NCBI GenBank assembly: GCA_024036415.1
Contig: JAMWET010003158.1
Span: forward strand, 157,501 to 221,500
Reading direction: 5' to 3'
Length of the DNA stretch: 64,000 bases
Source of the DNA: Prochilodus magdalenae
Taxonomy: Eukaryota > Chordata > Actinopteri > Characiformes > Prochilodontidae
Part shown: in pieces, positions 1 through 12,804 of the stretch
How the letters are laid out: every line of letters begins with the position of its first letter
Numbering within the stretch: position 1 is the first letter of the stretch
Position numbers and translations under genes: made by a program
The notes under the pieces: generated by a model
Databases searched by the model: none
What the model was told of the DNA's origin: nothing
Seen by the model: the letters and a program-made list of their open reading frames with translations, nothing else

Positions 1-31
1 TGAGGTGAGGTGAGGTTTCTCAGGCTCTCAC

Positions 32-282
32 TTTGAAGATGTGGAAGGCGATGTACATGAAGTTGATTTTATCTTTCTGTCTGCGGTCCTTCTGCAGCAG
101 CTCCACCAACACCGTGCACTTCTTCATCTTCTCCTTTTGTTTGTCCGTCCCACTCTTCACAGCTGTATCACCAGCATCGTTATCATCATCACGAGCATCT
201 GTGTCATCTTCATCTACCTCCACATCCTCCACGTCCTGCTGCGACAGCACCAGGTGGAACTGAGGGTTCTTCCAAAAGCTTC
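32..282 (-). CDS. capn12: capn12 exon 10 (C2-like domain with acidic insert)
   Basis: 251 nt from TTGTGCAG| to AAA|GTGAGA, ending in phase 0. It encodes [12 protein letters not shown], then an Asp/Glu-rich stretch at residues about 380-402 (9 Asp plus 4 Glu clustered), then a Lys-rich linker and [15 protein letters not shown]...YIAFHIFK. The last matches the C2-like (former domain III) core P-x-C-x-V-(L/V)...(L/M)-Q-(K/R)-(N/D)-R-R...I-G-F-x-(I/V)-(Y/F). Human CAPN12 has an acidic loop in the same place, and acidic loops here are thought to act in Ca2+-dependent activation. The following exons lie left of the window. Confidence 0.93.
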
Positions 283-2551
283 CTGCACAATTATAGAAGA
301 CACAACAATGGCTCACACCGGATGGCATTTGGTTATCTATGACAACGGACAGAAATATTTGTTATTTAATAATTATCTTTTTTATCATGTATCACAATAC
401 AAATGAAAATAAGCTTCAGGAACTGAATGAGCTATATTACTGTTGTAGCTGGTTATTGTATATAGTACGCTAATTCAAACAAACACCCACGTGGGTATTT
501 TCGGCTGCCCCCTGCTGAGCACATAGGGACCCATGACCCCTTGTGGGAAGTCAAGGCCCATTCGGAAGCCCCAGCTTCACCGTCCTCTCCGGCATCAGAG
601 TCAGGATTCACACTGCACAGTTCCACAGTATCAAACAGCTTGCAGAAATCCTCCATCCCAATCCTGCACACACAAACATGCACAACTTTATTACATTCAA
701 TTTAAGTAATTTTATTACGTTTACTAATACGGCGTGCCTACTTGGTTTACCTTGGTATTTACTTGGTATTTTATGAGTTATCAGTTTCATTAGAAGTGCA
801 TTTGTGCCTTGACATACCAAAATTCTCCATCCTCTTCAATTTTCAGATGAATTCTGGTCTTCTCAGCACTGTCTATGCCGTCCCAGTCTTTACACCTGTC
901 CACACATGCACACATATTTCCTGAGGCTGTGACCCTGCTGAAATCCACACCACCACTTTAACTGCATCATTGCACTTACTGGACTGAACTGTGCTTTCTG
1001 CTTTTATGCACTATTCATAATTGTATTACTTATCTTATTACTATCTTCACAATTACTGTGGTTAGTGTAGCTCAGCGGGTAACACCACTACACAGAGTGC
1101 CATCTCTACATGTGGGAGACTGGGGTTCAAATCCTGGTCTAGGTGACTATGCTGTGCTACACTAATAAGAGTCTTTGGGCAAGACTTCTAACACTACATT
1201 GGCCTACCATGATTAACCTTGTAAGTCGCTCTGGTTAAGAGCGTCAGCTAAATGCTGTATCCACAGTCCATAATTGTAGGTTTCAGATCGTGAGGCATGC
1301 AAATGATTAAACGTTCACCCTCGGGCCACACATGTGGCATAAGCAAGGACGGGCCTTATCACTGTACCTGACTGACCCAGCATGCCATGCACCATACACT
1401 TAATAGGACGAATTCTACTATATATTATTCCAATAAGTAGTTTGGAAGTGTTTTTAAAGCTGATGATATTCACAATATTCTTCTGAAAAGCATACTGTGA
1501 CACACTGTGATGTGATTTATCATGACACATGACATTTATCATGACACATGACATTTATAATGACACATGTTTTCATATTGCCTAGCTCTACCGATATGTA
1601 AGGAAAGCCCTATATGTTTTATACAGGAATGTATATGTGATAATATGTCCCACATCTATAGGTAATACAATTCAGTGAAAAAAATAATAAAACTACTAAA
1701 AAAATAAACATTTTGTTAAAAAAAATATATATATATTTTAAAAAAATCGCCCAGATAATGTACCCCAGCCCTGAGACTCTCTGGTCATCCTACAAAGTTA
1801 GAACAGATCGTGCTGGCAGTGTACATAGAAGCACACACATCCACAAAGCAGAGCAGTCAGGAGATGGAGTCAGTAATGCTAAAATGAGAACTTGCTAACT
1901 TATCACTCCAGGGTCCACAGAACTCCACAAACCCCCAGGGGTTCCGCAGCCGCACCAGCGGCACCTCCTCAGCCTTCCTGTGGACCTACACACACGCACA
2001 TTGAGACACATTACAACACTCCCCAAATAGGCAGCCGTGACAACGTGTATATGTACATAGTCAGGTGAGTTACCTTATCTGTACCAGTGATGGCGTAGGC
2101 ATGACCTTTAATCAGCCCCTCTGCTGTCACAGTACCAATCTCCTTCACACTTTTGGCCTATAGGCAAAATAGAATACCATACAAATACCAGCAATTCATC
2201 GTCAAATAGCCAGTTCCAAAAAGCGTGTCCTCCTCGAAGACTGCAGGTTGGTGGCCTCAGCGATGTGCTCAGTTAGAGAGCAAGAGACCTCAAGTACGAT
2301 GTGCTCAGGTACAGAGTAAGAGACTTCAAGGGTACTTGAGGTCTCTTGCTCTCTACCTGAGCACATCGTTGAGACCACCAACGTGCAGACTTTGAGAAGG
2401 ACACACTTTTTTGGTGTTAGCATTTGTTGCTATCAGAACAAAACTTCCATTTTTGTCTATTTTTGCACTTTAAAGGAGCAGTGTGTAAAACTTTGGGTTC
2501 TCTATTATCAGATATGGAACACATTACACAAAACTATTTTTTCATTATTAA

Positions 2552-2582
<31 letters not shown>

Positions 2583-3550
2583 ATTATAGTGCATAATTAA
2601 CTGGATTTACAAATCCTGTGCTCACAGCTTGATATACTGTACTTGTCCTTCTCCTGTTAGCATTTGGGAGATTAATATACGTACTCAGCATGACTCCAGT
2701 GTTTATGAGTACATGCTCATGTGTATGCAAGACTCATGTTGGTGTATACCTGAATAAAGCAGCTGAGCAGGCTGCCTCTGGACAGTGCTGCGGTGAGAGT
2801 CCTCCAGAGCACAGGAGGGGTGCGGGAGGAAACAGGACGAGTGTAGGCGATTCCTCCTGTAAAATCCTCCATTCCCTCTGAAATATTACCCCCCTTCAGA
2901 CTGCCATAGGAGCCAATCAACCTGCGGCCACAAAAATACGTACTGTAGTTCCTTACATCTTCCAAACAGCGTTGCCAAGACGCCATTTATTTCAGTAACG
3001 TCCATATAAAGCCAATCTTCAATTCCTCCCTGGTACAACTTAGTAATACCTTCTCAGTTTTGCCTAATGTTTAATGCAGTGATAAATAAACCTTTTTTTT
3101 AATCCTTGGAAAGAACGTTGGAGGGTTCTGGGTTCTGGCTTCTTATTTGCCAACTTCGTACTCAACTTTTCCAGTCCACCTTAAGTGATGCAGCAGTTAC
3201 CTGAACGCTAACCAATCAGAAGGCAGGTGATGATTAGTATCCACGGTTCACTGTATGTAAAAGTGTTTTTCAAACCTTTTAATGGAAGAACACGGTGCAG
3301 GTGTTCAAACTGTTTTACCTTCAGAATTCATAATCCATTAAGCAATTCATTTACGATACAGTCATATGCTATGTGTAAATATCCCTGGTTAAATTACATG
3401 TTCTGCTGATTTTCTAAATAAAAATAAAATCCTCTACAGAGAACAAACTCGAACTTTCATATGGTATAGTTTTGTAATTACATAATATTTTTCTGATACT
3501 TTTTGTGCACAATTTATTTAAAAATGTATTTGCTAAATTTAACATAATGC

Positions 3551-3581
<31 letters not shown>

Positions 3582-3925
3582 CTATACTATTATTACGCTG
3601 CCTGAGGAAAACCAGGAAGATTCTAAAGGACTCCACCCACCCAAGCGACTGTCTGTTCTCACAGCTGCCAAGTGGGAGGAGCTTCCGAAGCATAAAGTCC
3701 AGAACCAGCCGCCTCCGAGATAGTTTCTTCCCCCGAGTCATCAGGCTACTGAACAGCCAGTAGTGCTGATGCACCGGTATATGGACCTGGTTCAGCACAT
3801 CTCACCAAAACCATCTAAACAATGATCTCCATGGAGACTCATAACAGATCTTTACATTATCATATTTACACTTGCACATATAGACTGACCTACTGTTATC
3901 TTCCATCCACGCTGTATATCTGTAG

Positions 3926-3979
<54 letters not shown>

Positions 3980-6900
3980 CTTTATTGATCCCAAAAGGAA
4001 ATTCAAGTATATACATAGTGTATGTATATACATATATAATATAATATTCTATGCCCTGTATATACCCTGCATCTCTCATCTACCTCAGCCTTACCATAGT
4101 GCTATATGGTAATGTGTACATCTGCATATATCATAGTTTTCATTCATAACTGTAAATTAGTGTAACTGAGATTTTAGTGTTTAGTATTGTATATATTTAT
4201 TGTCTATTTATATGTTTGCATTTAGGTACTGTAAGGGACTACACACCTAAGTTTTTCACTCACCTTCACACCTGTGAAAATGTGATGTGACAATAAAAAG
4301 TGATTTGATTATTATTATTAATAATATGCATGTTAAATTCAGCAAATACATTTAATATTAAATAATATTACATTAAATGTATATTTAATTTATTACTATT
4401 ATTGTTGTTATTACTATTGTTGTTGTTATCATTATTATTATTTAAATTTTTTTCTATACATTTAACATTCAGTAAATAAACTAAATTGTGTTAAATATAA
4501 ATATAAATGTATATATATACATATATATATAATAATAAATGAAACAAAAATAAATGAATGAATGAATGAATGAACGAATGAACGAATGAATGAATGAATG
4601 AATGAATGAATGAATGCTCTCTGTAGAGAAAATGCTACCTTATTCTTATCAATCTTCTGAATTCAGATATCTGAAAAAAAAGTTTACCTTAATGATACAC
4701 GATACATGCTGGCCTCTAGATTATCACAAACTGTCCTCACAAACTGTTATCCGTTGCATAAACACGGATGTAGCCAGACCTAAATCCTATTTAATATCAT
4801 TGGCAACAGGAAACCAGCAAAACGAGGTGCAGCACAGACAGCATTAAACCATAAACTGTGCAGATATTTTAGGATGCTCGTTCTTCATTTAGCACTCCGG
4901 TGACGTATGTGGAGTAGGATCTCGACTAATCTGTTTGTGTCTAATTAATCTGTAAAACATCCTGAAGAAGCAGCGTGAAGCTCTGGCTCTGCTGCTCCTT
5001 ATCCCACACACTCACACACAGTCATACACACATATGCTGGGACTGACTTGGCGTAAGCTTTCTCCACCAGGGCGCTCCAGAACTCGTTGTTAGTGCGGGA
5101 GTAGCTGAACAGCAGACGGCCTTTTTGCACGGGCAGCCTGTCATCCACCACCACCTCCACCCACTCACCATACTGCCAGAACTAAGGGAGGGGCAGAGAG
5201 CAAGCAAGAGAGAGAGAGACAGAGAGGGAGAGAGAGAGACAGAGAGAGGAGATTAATTCTATTAGAGAGTGATACAAAAGTCAGGAAATGTTGTGGAAGC
5301 TCACCAGACAAAAAACAAGTCCCCTGTGACTGAAATGTACCTAATAGCATGTGACACCTCCACCAGCACCAATAACAGCTGGGACTGGATTCGGCATGGA
5401 CTGGACAGGTTTCTGGATGTAGCCACATCAGTGTTCAGACACTCTTCCATCAAAGAATTGGTAGGTTGGGTCAGATTGGGTGGATGTCTTCCCTGGCACA
5501 ATTCCGAGGAGAATTCCCTGTAGACTGGGATTTTCCCACTGCTGGTAGACCCGTATGACCGTACGCTGCTTCTATACACCTGCAGATTCAGCTACTTCCT
5601 TCACACTATGCTCTTTGGCCACGCCCACATGCAGTCCCTCCTTTTAGCCAATCATTAACATCTGCTCTGGAGCGTTTTCCACACATGGAACGAGACATTC
5701 CCTGCACTGTAGCACCTCTTCTCAATCTATGGATCCCGTCACTCACACCCCACAGGTATTTATAGCCCCATCATCCTCATGCAGCGCCATCTGCAGGAGC
5801 CTGAAGTTACTACCACCTTAAACACACAAGGTTTTCTCTGATGAGCCTATTATTCCTTTACTCGAACCACTACTACTGAATTTAGATCCAATGTCTGGAG
5901 GGCCACTGAGGAACACTGAACTCAGTGTCATGATCATGAATCCAGTTGAAGATGAATTTATGACTGGGTGCTTTATCGTGCCGGATGCAGCCGTTAAAAG
6001 AATGTGGCCATGAAGAGACGAACACGGTCAACAACAATGTTGTTGTGTGCCAACCAAACATTCCCCACACAGTTACACCATCCCCCGGCCTGGACTGCGG
6101 TTGTGTCCATGGATTGATGCTTTTGGTGCCAAATTTTGTCCATACCATCTGTGTTCCTTTAGCAGAAACTGAGCTTCATTAGACCGGGTTACGTTTTTCC
6201 AGTCTTCAACTGTCCGGTTATGGTGAGCCTGTCTCCACCGCAGCCTCTGCTTTCTGTTTTTATCTGACAGAAGTGGAGCCCATCTGCCTCCAGGTTAGGC
6301 ATTCTAAGATGCTTTGTTGTTTGCCACAGTTGTGCAGAGCCGTTACGGTAGCCTTTCTGTCAGCTCAAACCAGTCTAGCCATTTTTATCAATATACACCC
6401 ATGTTGTTTTTCCTTACTGCACCATTCTTAGTGCTGCACTGTCCACACATGTACAGGTACTGTTCTAAGAGTGAGATTAAAAAAGCTCCCGTCCACACAA
6501 ACGCTTATTTTAAAATAACCTGGTGTCCACAAAACACTAAAACATGCTTCCAGGAGTTGTCAAGGACATGCCAAACTAGCAGGGTAAAATATAACCCTAA
6601 CCCTAAAGCCATGCTGGCCAATCAGAAGCCTGCATGCATCCCAAACCAAGCATGTATACACATGCGTCACTAATTTATGCACCTTTAATGGTGCTGTACC
6701 ACTTTATGCACTACCTAGTGTTGAAGTGTACTGATTGGTACGCAGCCCCTGTACTGGGGAGTGCTGGATATAGCAGTATAGTGTAAGAGTAACTGTATGT
6801 GTAAACATGTAACAAGTCACGTTAGATTTGTTAAACTTGCATTATTTTGGCTACAGCCGCCAGCGGTCAAAACCGCCTCATGTACACAGCAAAGGAGACG

Positions 6901-9440
6901 ACAGCAATGCAACCACACTGTCAGCACAACAACCGTGAAAAAGGAGTATCTGAATATCTTCACCCTGAAAAATTTTTTTGCAAAAGCTCTGTATTGAGGG
7001 ACCTAAAACGCTCTTTGCTGTTATACCAGCTTTGACCACTAGGGCTATTCGATAGCTAACAGCAGCTAGCTTCACCAGTTAGTTTCCTGAGGGAGTGTTT
7101 TTGTTGTAGCTCGATTTTGAAAATTGTCTGTGTTTTCATACTGTACCAAAACAGTGATCAGTGATTGGTCAGTTTGCATGTTGGTCGATTCGCCCCTTGC
7201 TTTCAAAGTAGGGAGCTCTTGCCCATGTTAAGCAACAAAACTGAATCCCAGATATACAGCATATCCTGGCAAGCAAACATGTATTAAACATAGGCACTGA
7301 CGTTTAATATTCTAATATTATTAAGGTGGTACTGTTCAATTTATTTACTTTTTAAATAATTTTATTAAAAGAACCGGCCTTATTATACTGCCAAATCATA
7401 TTCTTATACTAAAACCAAACAGATATTTTAGCTTGTCTGAAGAAATCGAGGCTTGAAACAAGCAAAAATGATCTGCCAGTGGTACAAAACATTCCAGATT
7501 AAATTACATAAAACACAATAAGATAATATCTTATATTAAATACATTTAAGCTTATTTCACTTGCCCTAAAATGAAACCACACAAGGCTCTCTGACGACAG
7601 GCTAGCAAGACTACCCAAAAAGTTTTGGAGTGACACAGGCATCCCTTACTTCTTAGCCTCCCATACTACCCTTGTAGCTCCTCTGCAAGACCAAATTTCT
7701 CCCAAATCCAATCATTAGGACACATGAATACCAGGCCTGTGCTGACCTGTTGGAAGCAACATATCAACACGGCTGGAAAAGCAGTGCATATTTACACCCT
7801 GGGGCAACGCTACATGTCTGGACACCTCGAACATCGCTGGACTAGCAAAAACAAACAGGCTACCATCTCTCTCTCTCACTCTCTCTTCTCAGACCTTTTT
7901 AACTAATAAGAGGGACCCACATCCCACCGTAACTCACTCTGACTGGCCACACAACAGCTGGGAACATAACGACCAGCCGCTATCTCAGCTATGCTTTGAT
8001 GTCTCCTTTCCGAGATTACCTAGACTCATCTCAGTTTACACAAACTACGAAGAAACCTGTCTTAGGATCAGTAATGAATCTTCAGTTATTATTTCTGTGA
8101 ACATGTCTTAACAATTCTCCACCAAGATTTCTAATGAGAAAACAGACAATGCATTTCAAATCTCCCCTCCGATGCTCCTATCAGCTTGGCAATTCAATTT
8201 TCCAGTCATACTGGGGCAGAACAATGCGGGAAGAAACCAAACTGCACAAGCAACTTCTCCTGGAGGTTGCCTACTGTTTTATTGTGGGCTTTATAGAATA
8301 AATAGTCGAGTGGAGCTTCAGGGAAAGGCAGGAGCTGAATTGATCTGCCTTTACTTGCTCATAAAGTGCTTAAGTAAGGACACATGTCTCAGAGTGTTTA
8401 CCGAGAGACTGGAACTGGAATGCCGGAGGCTAACACCGCGATTGCATAAGGGTGCTGTATTGGTAATTGTTCTGATAATGAAGAGCAGAAATGTAAATAA
8501 GTCATCTAAACAGTGGGTAAATATAAATACCACAAATCACAATACTCTATGACACTGAGGATACAGGTAATACAAAACCACCTGTAAATAACTTGCAGAA
8601 GTCTGAATGCTTACCATCAAAATGTACCACGCTGGAACACAATTAACAACACACAGCATATAATGTTCCCCAATTTGTATATATGGCACAGGCCACATTT
8701 TAAGCTTTTTTCAAATGTATTAAATTTAGGTAATAAATGGTATAAACTATGGAGCAGCTTGCTCTCCATAGAGGTTGTGATCTTATTTTCACTTAACAAT
8801 AATAAAAAAAAAACCTTTACCTTGACTGGTGGCACCCAAACCTTATCTTTTTGAGCATTGAGAAAGAGGAAGCACTTTTGGTTATGGTTTTTGGCTTGGA
8901 CATACGATTCTAGGAAAACAATCAGTGTAAATTCATTACACAGAGGGTCCTTTAAACTTTAAAGAGCCCATATCATGGACATTTTGAAGCAGTATTTAAA
9001 CCAATAACCTCCTGAGACCCAGACCCAGACTGCAATTTTAATTTCTATAGCTATTTGTGATTAGTAGGACCTGACAAGCATAAACACTAACGTTGTCTTT
9101 GTACATGAAGCTGTTTTGGCAAAAAACAAAGTCCTTATATGAGGCCAAAGGGTCAGCGTTTTACAAAAGTATCATGGTGCAGAGAAGCAGAAATGTAATG
9201 TCCTCATATGAGGGTAAAAAGCGTCTTGTAAGATGATGCAACCTGTCCAATTTCAATTTTACCGAACAGGGGGGCAACATATATTTCTTAGTAAGTAGTC
9301 CAAGTACCTCATATCATAGTAAACGCACAGTGCCCCCTCCTCCCTCTTCACTCCTGTGTTTGGGTCTTATACTGAGAAACCATAGAATATTATTATCAGA
9401 ATTCTATTTGAAGTTATTATAAGTATATTATTATTATAAG

Positions 9441-9471
<31 letters not shown>

Positions 9472-12400
9472 ACAAAAAAATGTATTTATTCATTTATTGT
9501 GAGGGATAAACGTAAGATGAAAATGGTTATTGCATTTTCTGGCATATAAAGACGGCCTGTCACAGTGTCAGAAATGATAACTGTATGATCCGGCCCTGTA
9601 AAATAAGTCTTCACCCTTCACACACATATAAGGAAAAATAAAGAGCCATCTACTGAAAGGAACCAGATATGTTTTTTCTATGGCACCGCTCCAAAGAACA
9701 CTCTTTTGGCACCTTGTGTTGCAAGTGTGAGAGGTGTGTTGACAGGGGAAGGGGGATTTGTATGTGTCACTCTGACAGCAGGGGTCTGTGGGAAGTAGGG
9801 GGTTGGTGTCTGGAATGATCTCTACACAGAGGAGGAGGGCTGACGATAATTACTACCTTCGACAGAAACTCACACAAGAAACGTCCCCCTCCCGCTCCCC
9901 ACCCGCGACATCAACGCGGATCATCAGTTGGGTCCTTAATGTAAAATTGATGGCTTGTGAATTCTTCTGTCTCAGCCCATCCACTATAATATTCATTACA
10001 TGTTCTCTTTGCATGCTCATATCTTGTACTCACCTACATTTCCCATGTATTTCATCTTCCTATGTGTTTAAAAACCGATCATAATTCATTTTTACCCACC
10101 CATTTTCCAGCCTCTCTTTGTGTCTTACACAAGCTGTTTTGGTTACTGTGCTCTTAAAGCCGACGTATATAAATAACACGTATCATTTGACCCTTGTGTC
10201 TCTTACAAAGAGGAAGCCAGGCTTAAAGACACATTATAACATCTACATGAATGGGTGGAGCAAAACAGCTGCAGGATCAGCAGAAAGACAGAAGTATATA
10301 TGTAAATGTGTTGGTTCTCATGGCAACACAAAAACAAAAAGAAAAAAGAAAAGAAAAAAGCCATGTCCTTATTTTAAAGATGAAAAAGTTTGATGTAGTA
10401 TGTAAACATCATTAGAACATACCGTTCAGTTCATGCAGCCCACACTGTGAAACTGAACCGTACAAAATAACGCAGTTCACTAATTTTGTGATGTCATAGA
10501 ATGTGTTCACAAATATCTACCTGTTCAGCCAACAGCAGTTCAGCTCCGCCCCTTTTAGTTATAAGGTGCGACTGTGTTCTTATATCTTAGGACAGGGCAG
10601 CTAATCAGAACACCCAGATCATTTACATAGACTCTTAATAAGTGATATCGTGTGATATGCTCGTATTGGTGTGAGGGATAAAGAAAGGTTGGAAAACGAC
10701 CATATAAGAACGAACAAGGACCGGTACATTAACCCACACAAACCATAAGCGGACCCCTATCACGGGAAAATCCAGGGGCTTTCAAGCTAATCTCTACCAT
10801 GCTGCATCTGTAGCATACAGTCAAATTCCATAAACGACATCTCAACATGTTCCTACCGCAGCTGCTGCAGCACCTTCCCACTGGTATGAATTATTAGTAA
10901 GGTGTGGAATACAGGGGTTCCTGGCGGGACCCTTTAATTAAAAGCCCCCCCACGACCCCCGTATGTCTCGAAGTCACAATTGCTTCCCCGCTTACTATCG
11001 GCAAGCTTCTGTCTTTGATATTCCGAAATAACTAGAGATGTTCCAGCACTGATCTGCCTCAGGGTGGCGCTGTGGCAAACCGGTTCGCAATGTTGGTCCT
11101 TTACAACCTTGCAGCTGAACCATTCCCAGGGTATCCATGAAGAACTTTACAACATGCCTCAGTGTAGCAGTAATTCTAAAAACTTCCCAGAAAAGAGTGA
11201 GGTGCTGCTCATTTCTTAAACCTAAGATAGAAGAGGAGATGATATGGAACGAGACCTACCAAACTAGAAAAGCACACCTGCAGATAAAGAACTGCTCAAC
11301 CAAACATTTTGCTGCCAGCGTGGCATCAGCACTGCTATGGTGAGTGAGCTGGCAGTCAGGCTACTCTGAAGTATTCAGCCAACGTGAGACCACCCCCCCA
11401 GGCAACAAGGGGGATAATTCACACAGTGTGTTTTAGCTTTGTGTTCTTAAGAGTGAACATTATCATCTGTGCTGGACATGTTACAGATGCTGGGGACAAA
11501 CAGGGCCCCCACAGTCAAATGTTAAATTTCCTAATTTCAGTGACTAAAAAGCTGAATTTCCATGACCTATGAAGATCGGGGAAACAGGCCGTCTTTGTGC
11601 TAGGCAGACAAGAGCCCGCCACAGTGTTTTAAACTCATGAGCTTTGTTTACTACTACTGTTTACTGCTTAAACATAAGCACAATTATAATTAGATTTTTT
11701 TTTTTATTCCTGGCATTCCTGGTTTGCCTGCTGTAGACATGTGGGAAGGGACACGGAAAATTCACTAACCCTAATGAAAACATACACAATTCGGGAAACC
11801 CATGAAAAATAAAATGTTTTAATAAATGGCAACTCAAATTTAAAATGATGTTACAAACAAAATTCCCTAATATTTCATGACTTGGCCCTGACTTCCCATG
11901 TCTGGGATAGACCACAAAAATTTTGTGACCCATGGGATTCCTGGAAAGAGCTATGGGTCAAAAAACTAAAGATTTTCCAAAACTAACTGGTGCTAAAACA
12001 CTTTACCTTGAAGCGGAAGATTCCAGCGTAGGGGGCTGCCAGGGTCTGTTCGGCTGGGACCACTTTCTCAAACAAAGTGGGGTGCATAGTGAGACAGGAC
12101 AGCGCAGCCAACAGCCAGCAGTTACCTACAGCACACATAGGGAAGGGTGCACTTAGTACACTGAGGATACACTGAATACACTGTGAAGCATTAGGAGCTG
12201 TTTCACTGGGGAATACAAGCACACACATCCAGGCCATCCGCATTTATTACATTTTACAGTACAGACATTAACTACAAATATTATATTAAAGGAAATCCAA
12301 AGAGTAGTTGCACTAATAGACTCATAAGGAAGAAACTGACAGGAATGAAACTTGGTGGGTGGGTTTGACATCACGAGACATGCAAATGAACAAAACGACG

Positions 12401-12764
12401 AGCCTCATCTCTGACCACGACTGTATGAATTTGGTAAGCAGCAGTGCCCTCCAGAATCAGAATCGAGCCAAGTATGCCAAGTATGCTCACATATACAAGT
12501 AGCTTGTCTTTGGTTACATTAGCACACTGGGGACAGACACACATCCTAACACACACACACATCCTAACACATATACACACACACACACACATCCTAACAC
12601 ATATACACACACACACACATCCTAAAACACAGACACACACACACAGACAAACACACACATCCTAACACACTTACACAAACACACATCCTAAAACACACAC
12701 AGACACACACACACATCCTAAAACACACAAACACACATCCTAACACACACACAGACACACATCC

Positions 12765-12804
<40 letters not shown>

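Larger units (their letters stand above)
896..1899 (-). other. capn12 intron 7
   Basis: 1004 bp. Holds a tRNA-derived SINE (1056-1262), a short Tc1-A fragment (about 1275-1400), a small ATGACATTT/ATGACACATG direct-repeat cluster near 1515-1570 and an A/T-rich stretch at 1675-1745. No other gene-like sequence seen. The donor at its exon-7 end (GTTAGC) is weak. Confidence 0.8.
2922..5047 (-). other. capn12 intron 4
   Basis: 2126 bp. It contains an (ATT)n run at 3549-3580, the 3' part of a Rex/CR1-like LINE (3590-4310) with an internal (TAGA)n tract, A/T-rich sequence at 4320-4550 and a (TGAA)n tract at about 4551-4615. The remainder (2960-3540 and 4620-5040) shows no recognisable element. Confidence 0.75.

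Noticed and set aside
1061..1144. Possible tRNA gene (A and B boxes present)
   Set aside because: Sequence between and around the boxes does not fold as a tRNA and the same unit recurs at 18.7 and 19.2 kb with a LINE-type tail; it is a SINE.
6592..6606. CCCTAA telomere-like run
   Set aside because: Only about 2.5 units; too short to call an interstitial telomere.
8172..8552. 126-codon plus-strand frame in capn12 intron 3
   Set aside because: No domain, no splice context, no base composition difference from flanks.
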